Assembly: GCA_965116595.1 (NCBI GenBank)
Contig: OZ220708.1
Span: forward strand, 1,674,001-1,738,000
Reading direction: 5' to 3'
Length of the DNA stretch: 64,000 nt
Origin: G963663315 sp963668255
GTDB lineage: Bacteria > Pseudomonadota > Gammaproteobacteria > Arenicellales > Poriferihabitantaceae
Both the position numbers and the translations under genes were made by a program. The notes beneath the pieces were generated by a model. The model was given only the letters and a program-made list of their open reading frames with translations. It did not search any database and was not told the origin of the DNA. The stretch's first letter is position 1. Each line of letters begins with the position of its first letter. Below are positions 53,430 to 61,707 of the stretch, piece by piece.

Positions 53430-54617
53430 TTATCGGGTCACTGTGACCAGTGCATCGGCAAACTGATCCAGTTGTGCTTCATCCTTGAGTCCTGCGATGT
53501 TTATTCGGCCACCTGCCACGACATACACTGCGTGATCGTTGCGCAAGCTGTCAACTTCCTCATCGCTCAATGCCAGCAGCGAAAACATGCCGCGGTGATG
53601 TTCAATGAAATCCCATCGATTTGACCGGGATTTTTCCCTGAGTGTGTCGCTTAACTGTTTTCTCAATGTGAGCATCCGTTGGCGCATTGACGTCAATTCG
53701 CTTTCCCAGTTATCTTTCAAGCCGGGGTCCGACATGATAAGAGAGACGATCGCAGCGCCATGATCGGGAGGCATTGAGTAGGAGCTTCGTGCGTTGCTGG
53801 CGATATGGTTGCGTGCAATTTCGGCGGTGCCGGGGGTCTCTCCGACCAGCAGGGCACAGCCCACACGGTCTCGGTAAAGTCCGAAATTCTTTGAACAGGA
53901 GCTGGCCACGACCATTGATTCGACATGACTGGCTATGGTCCGAACGCCATAGGCATCCTCTTCGAGTGAGTCACCAAAACCCTGATAGGCCAGATCAAAA
54001 TAGGGAAAAAAACCGTTTTTGACGGCAAGATCTGCGATCTCATCCCAGTTCCCTGGTTGCAGTTCAGCGCCTGTCGGGTTATGGCAACAGCCATGAAAAA
54101 CAACTATGTCATCTTGTCCCAATGTGGTCAGTTTGCCCATCATGGCATCAAAATCCACCTGCTTGGTGCGCCGGTCAAGGTATGGGTAGGCATCGACATT
54201 GAATCCGCTTTGTCGAAAAATGGGATAATGATTGCCCCAGGTCGGATCACTGACCCAGAAAGTCTTGTTGTCGGCAATCCGGTACAGCATATCGGACAGC
54301 ATTCTGAGGGCGCCACAGCCGCCTGGAGTCTGCACTGCCCGAACCCGGTCCATTCCCGGGAAGTCGCCGAATATCATATTGGCGATTGCACTGTTGAATT
54401 GCTCATCCCCGGTCAGGCCGACATAAGCCTTTGTGGTTTGCAGAATATGAAGTTTGTCTTCTGCTTCCCGCACAGCATCCATGATCGGGGTGACACCGCG
54501 GGCATCGCGGAAAACTCCTACACCCACATCTATTTTCTGTGGGCGGGGGTCGTCCCTGAACATACTCAAAAGTTTGAGAATGGGGTCCTGGGCAACTGGT
54601 TCGAACTGTTCAAACAT
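53430..54617 (-). CDS. Aromatic amino acid / aspartate aminotransferase
   Basis: A 395-residue class I aminotransferase of the AspC/TyrB type: VGVGVFRDARGVTPIMDAV, FHGCCHNPTGAEL, YFDLAYQGFGDSLEED, and the PLP lysine in SSCSKNFGLYRDRVG. The C-terminal YVVAGGRINIAGL motif holds the carboxylate-binding Arg region. It lies 14 bases upstream of glpK on the same strand. Confidence 0.94.
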   Translation of the reverse strand: MFEQFEPVAQDPILKLLSMFRDDPRPQKIDVGVGVFRDARGVTPIMDAVREAEDKLHILQTTKAYVGLTGDEQFNSAIANMIFGDFPGMDRVRAVQTPGGCGALRMLSDMLYRIADNKTFWVSDPTWGNHYPIFRQSGFNVDAYPYLDRRTKQVDFDAMMGKLTTLGQDDIVVFHGCCHNPTGAELQPGNWDEIADLAVKNGFFPYFDLAYQGFGDSLEEDAYGVRTIASHVESMVVASSCSKNFGLYRDRVGCALLVGETPGTAEIARNHIASNARSSYSMPPDHGAAIVSLIMSDPGLKDNWESELTSMRQRMLTLRKQLSDTLREKSRSNRWDFIEHHRGMFSLLALSDEEVDSLRNDHAVYVVAGGRINIAGLKDEAQLDQFADALVTVTR

Positions 54618-54773
54618 AATCAGATTTTGCTTAATTTAAATGGTGATGGACTATAACAAATCAGAGCCTGCCTTTTAGGCAATCCATCTGGTTTTGTCAA
54701 ATATTTCCTTCTGTTCGGCAGATCAATGCGGATATTGCCCGGTCAGGACGGTTCTGATCAAGTAAAATAGGAT

Positions 54774-55730
54774 ATGAAATTCCGTTCCCTACCCTCCGCG
54801 CATCCGGTTACCGCGGGGCAATCCGGCAAACATTCCAGGGCACTGGTACTTGGCGTGTCTGCCGCGCTATTGAGTATTCTGTGTTTCAGCACTATGGATG
54901 CCATGGTGAAGTGGCTGGGTTCTGACTATTCCGTATTTCAGATCATGTTCTTCCGTTGTAATGTGGCGATGGTGCCGATATTGTTTATTCTGTATCGTGC
55001 AGGGGGCATCAGGATTTTACGGACAAGTCGCCCCTGGATGCATACTATACGGTCGCTTCTCGGGATGCTGGCAATGGTCACCGCATTTTATGGATTCACT
55101 GTACTGCCGCTGGCGGATGCCTCTGCGGTTTTTTATATGGCGCCCCTGATCGGGACGGCGCTCTCAGTCCCTATCCTGGGAGAACATGTCGGCATACGAC
55201 GCTGGTTGGCGATATTGATTGGTTTTACGGGGGTATTGATCATTATCCGTCCGAGCGGGGCGGTGTTCAATCTCGGAGGGTTGTCGATGTTGATGGCAGC
55301 CTTTATTGTCGGCATCAACAGTACTGTCGTGCGAATGCTGAGCGCCACCGATCAGGCCATCAGCATTACTTTCTACTTTACTCTGACCGGCGCTGTCCTG
55401 ACCACGATTCTGTGCTTCTTTATCGATTGGGTGGTGCCGGGCGGATGGGATTTGATCCTGTTGATCTGCGTGGGGCTGACGGGCGGGTTGGCGCAATATG
55501 CGCTGGCCCTGAGTCTGCGTTACGCGGCGGTCAGTATCATTGCCCCTTTCAGGTACCTGTCCATTATCGCAGGGGGGATATTCGGTTATCTGATCTGGTC
55601 TGAAACTCCGGACGGCTTGACGTTGACCGGCATTGCCATCATCATCGGCTGTGGCCTGTATTCGATGCATCGGGAAACAAAACTTGCCAGACAAAGCGAT
55701 AACCGGGATAAAATATCGAGATATGTTTGA
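54774..55730 (+). CDS. EamA/DMT-family transporter
   Basis: A 318-residue membrane protein with ten predicted helices in two EamA repeats. It shows the RhaT/YdcZ-like hallmark LPLADASAVFYMAPLIGTALS in repeat one and LALSLRYAAVSIIAPFRYLS in repeat two. Probably an exporter of small metabolites. BolA follows 17 bases later. Confidence 0.9.
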   Translation: MKFRSLPSAHPVTAGQSGKHSRALVLGVSAALLSILCFSTMDAMVKWLGSDYSVFQIMFFRCNVAMVPILFILYRAGGIRILRTSRPWMHTIRSLLGMLAMVTAFYGFTVLPLADASAVFYMAPLIGTALSVPILGEHVGIRRWLAILIGFTGVLIIIRPSGAVFNLGGLSMLMAAFIVGINSTVVRMLSATDQAISITFYFTLTGAVLTTILCFFIDWVVPGGWDLILLICVGLTGGLAQYALALSLRYAAVSIIAPFRYLSIIAGGIFGYLIWSETPDGLTLTGIAIIIGCGLYSMHRETKLARQSDNRDKISRYV

Positions 55731-55747
55731 GATACGGTTGAACCAGT

Positions 55748-56083
55748 ATGAATAACCCGAACACTGTCGAATTGATAATCCGCTCCAAACTCGAAGCGCT
55801 TGAGCCGATGCACCTCGAAGTATTGAATGAGAGTGGCAACCACAACGTGCCGGTTGGCTCTGAGTCGCATTTCAAAGTTATTCTTGTATCGGATGTTTTC
55901 AGGGACAAGGCGTTGCTTGCCCGGCACCGGTTGGTCAATGAACTGCTGGGTGATGAACTTGCGGGACCCATTCACGCTTTATCGCTGGATACCCTGACTG
56001 GTGATGAATGGTTTGAAAAAGGTGGGAAATCCAGAGCTTCTCCTGAATGTCTGGGCGGTTCAAAGTCTGATAAAGAGGTTTGA
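55748..56083 (+). CDS. BolA-family protein
   Basis: A 111-residue protein. The conserved core runs LEVLNESGNHNVPVGSESHF, then FKVILVSDVFRDKALLARHR and HALSLDTLTGDEW. The conserved His in SHF is a potential Fe-S ligand shared with a monothiol glutaredoxin. The C-terminal 15 residues are a variable, charged tail. Confidence 0.93.
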   Translation: MNNPNTVELIIRSKLEALEPMHLEVLNESGNHNVPVGSESHFKVILVSDVFRDKALLARHRLVNELLGDELAGPIHALSLDTLTGDEWFEKGGKSRASPECLGGSKSDKEV

Positions 56084-56218
56084 CAGGGCGTGACTGGTTT
56101 TTGATAAATATCCTGATTTAACAGGCTATTTGTTGTATTATCGCGACCCTTGGAATTGGCCGGGCCCGGCTGTTCCCGAAATCATACCCTTAAGTGCAAA
56201 TTCAAACCATTTACAGCC

Positions 56219-58306
56219 ATGAAAGACTTGACGAAGTACAGAAACATCGGGATTTTTGCCCATGTCGATGCAGGAAAAACCACCACCACGGAACGAATTT
56301 TGAGCCTGACAGGCAAGATTCATAAAATAGGTGAAGTACACGATGGCGAAGCGACGACAGATTTCATGGACCAGGAGCGTGAGCGCGGGATTACAATCCA
56401 GTCGGCGGCAACCAGCGCATTCTGGAATGATCATCGCCTGAATATTATCGATACCCCGGGCCACGTCGATTTCACCATTGAGGTGTACCGCTCGCTGAAA
56501 GTGCTGGACGGTGGCATAGGCGTGTTTTGCGGTTCCGGGGGCGTGGAGCCGCAATCAGAAACAAACTGGCGATATGCCAACGATTCCGAGGTTGCACGGA
56601 TTATATTCGTTAACAAGCTGGACCGACTCGGCGCCGACTTTTACAGGGTAGTCGATCAGATCAAGAAGATTCTGGGTGCAAAACCTCTGGTTCTGACTCT
56701 GCCCATCGGTATCGAGGATGAATTCAGCGGGGTGGTCGACCTGTTGACCCGCAAGGCCTGGGTCTGGGACGGATCAGGTGATCCGCAAAACTATCAAATC
56801 AACGAGTTCCCCGCTGATATGGCTGACAAAATCGAGCAATTTCGTGAGGAGTTGATCGAGACTGCCCTTGAACACGACGATGTTGCCATGGAAAAATATC
56901 TCGATGGTGAAGAGCCGGATATCGATACTATCAAGACCTGTATCAGGAAAGGTACGATTGAGCTCGACTTCTTTCCTACCCTTTGTGGTTCTGCATTCAA
57001 GAACAAGGGGATTCAACTGGTATTGGATGCGGTGGTCGATTACCTGCCGAACCCTGTTGATGTCAAGCCCCAACCCGAGACCGATATTGAAGGAGTCGAA
57101 ACCGGTAATTATGCGATTGTCGATCCTTCGAGGCCGATGCGCGCACTGGCATTCAAGATCATGGATGATCGATATGGCGCACTCACTTTCCTGCGCGTGT
57201 ACTCAGGAACGATCGCCAAGGGAGCAACCGTGTTGAATATCGCCACCGGCAAGACAGAGCGAATCGGTCGGATTGTTGAAATGCACGCTGATTCCAGAGA
57301 AGACCGGAATTCTGCGCAAGCCGGGGATATCGTCGCAGTATTGGGCATGAAAAATGTCAAAACCGGCCACACCCTGTGTGATCCGGATAACCCTGCCGCC
57401 CTGGAGCCGATGGTATTCCCCGACCCGGTGATTTTCATGTCGGTCGCGCCCAAAAACAAGGCGGCATCGGAAAAGATGGGTGTTGCTCTGGGCAAGATGG
57501 TGTCAGAAGACCCGTCTTTTCATGTCAGCACCGACGATGACAGCGGCGAAACCATTTTACAGGGAATGGGTGAATTGCACCTCGATATCAAGGTTGATCT
57601 ATTGAAACGAACCCATGGCGTTGAAGTGGAAGTGGGCAAACCGCAGGTGGCCTATCGTGAGACCATTACGAAAAGCATCTCGGATACCTATGTCCACAAG
57701 AAGCAAACCGGTGGAGCAGGTCAGTTCGGTAAAATCGAATACACTTTCGAACCGGCTGAAGCCGGATCGGGTTATCAGTTTGAATCGAAAGTAACCGGGG
57801 GTAATGTCCCCCGTGAATTCTGGCCTGCGATTGACAAAGGTTTCAGGGATTGCATGCAGAACGGGATACTGGCCGGATACCCTTGTATTGACGTCAAGGT
57901 GACATTGCTGGATGGCGCCTACCATGCGGTGGATTCCTCAGCAGTGGCATTCGAACTGGCCGCCAGGGCGGCTTATCGACAATCCATGGGAAAGGCAGGT
58001 CCCCAGTTACTGGAGCCGATCATGAAGGTGGACGTGTTCACTCCCGATGCCAATGTCGGAGATGTGATCGGTGATCTTAATCGGCGTCGCGGCATGATCC
58101 GGTCCCAAGATGCAGGGGTGGTGGGTGTGCGTATCAAGGGCGATGTGCCGCTGTCCGACATGTTCGGCTATATCGGTGACCTGCGAACGTTGACTTCAGG
58201 CCGTGGGCAGTTCTCAATGGAGTTTTCTCACTACTTGCCTTGTCCAAAGAATGTGGCTGAAGCCGTGATCAAGGAAACCCTGGAACGGAACGCAGCCAAA
58301 TCCTGA
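56219..58306 (+). CDS. fusA: Elongation factor G
   Basis: A 695-residue translational GTPase: G1 AHVDAGKTTTTERIL, G2 RERGITIQSAATS, G3 DTPGHVDFT, G4 NKLDRLGADF, then domains II-V ending with the FGYIGDLRTLTSGRGQFSME motif. It promotes ribosomal translocation. The frame is open to 56150; ATG 56219 (MKDLTKYRNIGIFAHVDAG) is the family start. It is not next to rpsL-rpsG-tuf, so it may be a second EF-G copy; the main str operon gene would lie elsewhere. Confidence 0.95.
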   Translation: MKDLTKYRNIGIFAHVDAGKTTTTERILSLTGKIHKIGEVHDGEATTDFMDQERERGITIQSAATSAFWNDHRLNIIDTPGHVDFTIEVYRSLKVLDGGIGVFCGSGGVEPQSETNWRYANDSEVARIIFVNKLDRLGADFYRVVDQIKKILGAKPLVLTLPIGIEDEFSGVVDLLTRKAWVWDGSGDPQNYQINEFPADMADKIEQFREELIETALEHDDVAMEKYLDGEEPDIDTIKTCIRKGTIELDFFPTLCGSAFKNKGIQLVLDAVVDYLPNPVDVKPQPETDIEGVETGNYAIVDPSRPMRALAFKIMDDRYGALTFLRVYSGTIAKGATVLNIATGKTERIGRIVEMHADSREDRNSAQAGDIVAVLGMKNVKTGHTLCDPDNPAALEPMVFPDPVIFMSVAPKNKAASEKMGVALGKMVSEDPSFHVSTDDDSGETILQGMGELHLDIKVDLLKRTHGVEVEVGKPQVAYRETITKSISDTYVHKKQTGGAGQFGKIEYTFEPAEAGSGYQFESKVTGGNVPREFWPAIDKGFRDCMQNGILAGYPCIDVKVTLLDGAYHAVDSSAVAFELAARAAYRQSMGKAGPQLLEPIMKVDVFTPDANVGDVIGDLNRRRGMIRSQDAGVVGVRIKGDVPLSDMFGYIGDLRTLTSGRGQFSMEFSHYLPCPKNVAEAVIKETLERNAAKS

Positions 58307-58328
58307 GAAGGATACGGGTTCCTGTGGT

Positions 58329-58396
58329 ATCGCTGATTCTCCGGGTGGCGGACAGGCACAGGGCCTGTCTCTACGTGGGCATCGCTGATTCTCCGG
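58329..58396. repeat. 16-bp direct repeat enclosing a hairpin between convergent genes
   Basis: ATCGCTGATTCTCCGG occurs at 58329-58344 and again at 58381-58396, a 52-bp period, in the 90-bp gap between EF-G and metZ. The second copy ends one base before the metZ coding end. Confidence 0.7.
58351..58369. terminator. Hairpin between EF-G and metZ
   Basis: A perfect 7-bp stem GACAGGC / GCCTGTC with loop ACAGG, between convergent genes and flanked by the two 16-bp direct repeats. A bidirectional terminator or a dispersed repeat unit. Confidence 0.45.
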
Positions 58397-59590
58397 TCAG
58401 ACAGCCTGCAATCCATCTGTAATATCCTGTTTGATATCTTCTGTATCCTCCAGACCGATACTCAACCGGATCAGGGAGTCGCTGATACCCGCCTGATCGC
58501 GCTCGCGTTGCGTGATTCTGCTATGGGTGGTGCTGGCCGGATGAGTAATCGTGGTTTTGGTATCTCCAAGGTTTGCGGTAATTGAAATCCACCTGACATT
58601 GTCGATCATTCGCCATGCAGCTTCACGATCGCCTTTAATTTCGAAAGATACCACCCCGCCATATCCGGATTGCTGTTCAGAGGCCAGTTTGTGGTCCTGG
58701 TGAGATTGAAGTCCGGGGTAGTAAACCCGACTCACCGTGGGGTGCGATTCCAGCCAGGTTGCGATCCGGCTTGCGTTTGCGTTGTGTTGGCGCATGCGGA
58801 CAGCCAATGTTTCGAGCGCCGTAAACAGGACCCAGGCGTTGAACGGGCTCAGGGTGGCGCCACAGGAGCGCATGACCTTGTACAGGGCCTCTGCAATGCC
58901 GTCATCATTGACCACGATGGCGCCGCCCATGCACCGCCCTTGTCCATCCAGATACTTGGTTGCAGAGTGAATCACGATGTCCGCACCCAGACTCAATGGC
59001 TGTTGAAATACCGGGGTCAGGAATGTATTGTCGACTGCGAGCAATACGTTATGGCGTCCGGCAATTTCAGATAATTGCTTGATATCCGCGACTTCCAGAA
59101 GAGGATTCGAAGGCGTTTCAATAAGGAATAGACGGGTATTTGGTTTTATGCTTTTCTCCCAGGCTGAAAGGTCCTTGAGACAAACGTAGCTGGCCTCGAT
59201 TCCGAATCGTGAGAAGATTGTTTTGAACAGGTTAATGGTTGAACCAAACACGCTTCTTGAAATAACAATGTGGTCGCCCTGATTGAGGACCGCCAGCGTC
59301 ATCGTCATAATGGCGGCCATCCCGGATGAGGTCGCAGTACAATACAGACCGTTTTCAAGTGCGCTGATTCTTTGTTGATATGTGCGTACTGTAGGGTTGG
59401 TAAATCTGGAGTAAATATTACCTGGATCGGTTTCGGCGAATCGCGCCGATGCCTGTGCAGCGCTTTCGAATTTAAAACTTGAAGTCAGGTAAATCGGATC
59501 ACTGTGTTCCCCTTCGGGTCCACGTACTTGTCCTGATCGAACTGCAAGGGTTTCCAGTGCGTGGTCAGGGTTATGGATATAATTATTCAT
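58397..59590 (-). CDS. metZ: O-succinylhomoserine sulfhydrylase
   Basis: A 397-residue Cys/Met-metabolism PLP enzyme: SRFTNPTVRTYQQRIS, ATSSGMAAIMTMTLAV, VDNTFLTPVFQQPL and the PLP Lys212 in HSATKYLDGQGRCMGG. The N-terminus HALETLAVRSGQVRGPEGEH fits MetZ, which makes homocysteine directly from O-succinylhomoserine and sulfide. The frame is open to 59677; ATG 59590, one base after the rhodanese stop, is chosen. Other members of the family (cystathionine gamma-synthase) are less likely. Confidence 0.9.
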   Translation of the reverse strand: MNNYIHNPDHALETLAVRSGQVRGPEGEHSDPIYLTSSFKFESAAQASARFAETDPGNIYSRFTNPTVRTYQQRISALENGLYCTATSSGMAAIMTMTLAVLNQGDHIVISRSVFGSTINLFKTIFSRFGIEASYVCLKDLSAWEKSIKPNTRLFLIETPSNPLLEVADIKQLSEIAGRHNVLLAVDNTFLTPVFQQPLSLGADIVIHSATKYLDGQGRCMGGAIVVNDDGIAEALYKVMRSCGATLSPFNAWVLFTALETLAVRMRQHNANASRIATWLESHPTVSRVYYPGLQSHQDHKLASEQQSGYGGVVSFEIKGDREAAWRMIDNVRWISITANLGDTKTTITHPASTTHSRITQRERDQAGISDSLIRLSIGLEDTEDIKQDITDGLQAV

Positions 59591-59591
59591 G

Positions 59592-60491
59592 TCATCGTTT
59601 CGTAGAATTATTGCTTTCGACTGGAACATCACCCAGATTGCCCCATTCAGACCATGAACCTGCATAGGCATGGACATTTTTGTAACCTAAATGCTTGAGA
59701 ACAATGTAGGTGTGGGAAGATCGGCGGTGTGTCTGGCAATAGGGAATAATTTCTTTTTCCGGCACAATGCCGAGACTCTGGTACTTCATCCGCAGTGTGT
59801 GTTCATCAAGTAGTTGATAGTGTCTGGCCGGGTCGGTGGCCTCCAGCCAGTCAAGATTGACTGCGCCGGGTATATGCCCGCCACGGGCTGCCAGTGGCTC
59901 CTCGCCAGTGAACTCCAGAGCCGACCGGGAATCGAGTAAAACCACATTCGGATCATCCAGTTTCTCCAGAACCTGTGCTTTCGACCGGATGCCGTGGCTG
60001 CCGATTCTGGCGTTGTAAATGGTCGGTTCCGGTTGGCGATGCAGACGCTCCGTTGGCAGTCCGGCAGCCACCCAGGCGGCGTATCCTCCATTCAGTAACG
60101 AGAACCCGCGATGCCCGATTACGTCCAGCGTCCAGAGTAACCGACAGGCCGCGGCCCCGGCGTCCTGATCATAAGCGACAACATGCCTGTGCCGGGACAG
60201 CCCCATCCAGGAAAACAGCGCCGAGAGTTTTTCTTCGCAAGGCAGCAGCCCAAGTACAGGAGGTCGCATTTCGACCAGACCGTTATAATCAAGTCGTACC
60301 GCGTTCGGCAGGTGTCCGGCGTCGTATTCCCGCTTGCCGCGTAAATCCACCAGCAGTATGTCCGGGTCGGAAACTGACTGGAACAGTTGATCCGGGTTGA
60401 TGATAACAGGGCGTGAGCGGTCGGTCTGATCTCGAAAATGAATGACACGTTGATCAACTATTTCTTGATCCGTTTGAGAATACTGGTACAT
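59592..60491 (-). CDS. Two-domain rhodanese-type sulfurtransferase
   Basis: A 299-residue protein of two rhodanese domains. The N-terminal domain has Asp in the loop where the catalytic Cys would be (VVAYDQDAGAAA), so it is structural. The C-terminal domain has the active Cys252 in IIPYCQTHRRSSHTYIVL. It moves sulfane sulfur from thiosulfate or 3-mercaptopyruvate to an acceptor. Coupled to metZ (one base apart), suggesting sulfur delivery for homocysteine synthesis (inference). Confidence 0.9.
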   Translation of the reverse strand: MYQYSQTDQEIVDQRVIHFRDQTDRSRPVIINPDQLFQSVSDPDILLVDLRGKREYDAGHLPNAVRLDYNGLVEMRPPVLGLLPCEEKLSALFSWMGLSRHRHVVAYDQDAGAAACRLLWTLDVIGHRGFSLLNGGYAAWVAAGLPTERLHRQPEPTIYNARIGSHGIRSKAQVLEKLDDPNVVLLDSRSALEFTGEEPLAARGGHIPGAVNLDWLEATDPARHYQLLDEHTLRMKYQSLGIVPEKEIIPYCQTHRRSSHTYIVLKHLGYKNVHAYAGSWSEWGNLGDVPVESNNSTKR

Positions 60492-60640
60492 CTGGAAGCG
60501 CTCCGAAAGTTGAACAAAAACCCATAAGACATGACTCAGAACTGAGTCGGGTTTCGGGGAGCGTCAGATAGAAAATCGGGAATTAAAAAACTGCAGAGTT
60601 CGCAATAATACGCGAGCTGACGCTCCCCGTTGTACAGCAA
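60492..60640 (-). promoter_or_regulatory. Structured leader upstream of rhodanese-metZ
   Basis: Read on the minus strand. A perfect 13-bp stem CGGGGAGCGTCAG / CTGACGCTCCCCG (60617-60629 with 60555-60567) encloses 49 nt. It is followed by a stem of AAACCC plus GACTCAG pairing with CTGAGTC and, after a 9-nt bulge, GGGTTT, ending in a T-rich TTTTTGTT (60549-60511). The rhodanese ATG follows 20 bases later. This resembles a leader with a terminator or attenuator. It matches no riboswitch class I recognise. The arm GAGCGTCAGCTC could form an alternative short hairpin. Confidence 0.5.
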
Positions 60641-60776
60641 CAACAGATAAGCGCCGAAGGCATTGTATTGATGACCGGATTGGTTGCGATTGAACTCATG
60701 CACCGAGTATATCCATCTGAAATTCCAGTAGCAAGTAATAAATTTATCATCGCGGTCATTTGCTTGAGTTCTGACT

Positions 60777-60792
60777 GATGCAAAATTGCATC
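60777..60792. promoter_or_regulatory. 16-bp palindrome at a putative promoter
   Basis: GATGCAAAATTGCATC is a perfect 7-2-7 inverted repeat covering the -35 region of the TATAAT at 60800. It is a plausible operator for the aldolase-kinase-methyltransferase operon. Confidence 0.5.
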
Positions 60793-60799
60793 CGGGTAG

Positions 60800-60805
60800 T
60801 ATAAT
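60800..60805 (+). promoter_or_regulatory. -10 element TATAAT
   Basis: A perfect sigma-70 -10 hexamer 88 bases before the class II aldolase start. No good -35 at 17 bp (GATGCA), which fits an activator-dependent or repressed promoter using the adjacent palindrome. Confidence 0.5.
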
Positions 60806-60840
60806 TTCAGCAATTTATGATGTACTCTATCATCGGGGAG

Positions 60841-60861
60841 CCAGACGGAAAATTTGTCTGG
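60841..60861 (+). promoter_or_regulatory. Leader hairpin before the class II aldolase gene
   Basis: CCAGAC / GTCTGG, a 6-bp stem with a 9-nt loop, ends 31 bases before the ATG at 60893, inside the expected 5' untranslated region. Confidence 0.35.
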
Positions 60862-60892
60862 AGACTTAGTCTTTAAGCAACGGGGTAGAATC

Positions 60893-61663
60893 ATGAAAGC
60901 GGCAGTCTCGAAAATAAACCGTGACAATATAAGCGAACAGGAGTGGCAGGCACGACAGGAACTGGCCTGTTGCTATCGTGCTTTTGTTCATTATGGCTGG
61001 ACGGATCTGATCTATACCCATCTGAGTGTGCGGGCGCCGGGAGAGAATGACCGGTATCTTATCAATCCCTATGGACTGCTCTTTCAGGAAATCACGGCAA
61101 GCAATCTGATCAAGGTTGATTTTGATGGAAATGTTGTTGCCGGAGATTATCCTTACAATAATGCAGGCCATGCCATCCATACTGCGATATTGAAAGCGCG
61201 CCCGGACGTTAACGTCGTGCTCCACAGTCATACTCGCGCCGGGATGGCTGTATCCTGTATGGAAGAGGGGTTGCTGCCTCTGACTCAACAGGCTAATGAG
61301 ATCAACGGCCTTGTCTGCTACCACAAATATGGAGTGCTGACGGATAGCGAGGAAGAATGCAGGTTGCTTGGGGAAAGCATTGCAGACAAATGGGCGATGA
61401 TCATGCATAACCACGGCTTGCTGAGTGCAGGGCGAACAGTGGGCGAGGCCTTTTATTTTCTGTACCAGCTTGAAAATGCCTGCAAGGTTCAGGTGGATGT
61501 GATGGCGTCCGGCACCAACAGAATTGTTCCCGATGATGAAGTGGTCCAGTCCCTGAATCACTATGGCATGCCACCCGCTGATGCCCCGTTCGCTGATGCA
61601 CGCATGGCGTGGGACGCTGTAACACGAATGATGGACCGGAAAGATGATTCCTGGCGTTCGTAA
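60893..61663 (+). CDS. Class II aldolase/adducin family protein
   Basis: A 256-residue zinc-dependent aldolase or epimerase fold. Metal ligands are recognisable as the two histidines in VVLHSHTRAGMA and the third in MHNHGLLSAGRT. GWTDLIYTHLSVRAPGEND and INPYGLLFQEI form the phosphate- or substrate-binding region. Many such proteins annotated only by family act on small hydroxy acids or sugar phosphates. The frame is open to 60854; ATG 60893 is preferred. First gene of an operon with a kinase and a phosphobase methyltransferase. Confidence 0.88.
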   Translation: MKAAVSKINRDNISEQEWQARQELACCYRAFVHYGWTDLIYTHLSVRAPGENDRYLINPYGLLFQEITASNLIKVDFDGNVVAGDYPYNNAGHAIHTAILKARPDVNVVLHSHTRAGMAVSCMEEGLLPLTQQANEINGLVCYHKYGVLTDSEEECRLLGESIADKWAMIMHNHGLLSAGRTVGEAFYFLYQLENACKVQVDVMASGTNRIVPDDEVVQSLNHYGMPPADAPFADARMAWDAVTRMMDRKDDSWRS

Positions 61664-61707
61664 ATGAAATATACAATTCTCTGAAACTGGATGTTCATTG
61701 CCGGGGA

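Noticed and set aside
60492..60640. Known SAM riboswitch classes
   Set aside because: None of the consensus motifs of the known SAM or SAH classes that I can recall is visible; reported instead as an unrecognised leader.
60583..60927. 114-codon minus-strand frame
   Set aside because: Runs through the leader and promoter region and into the class II aldolase on the other strand; composition is not coding-like.
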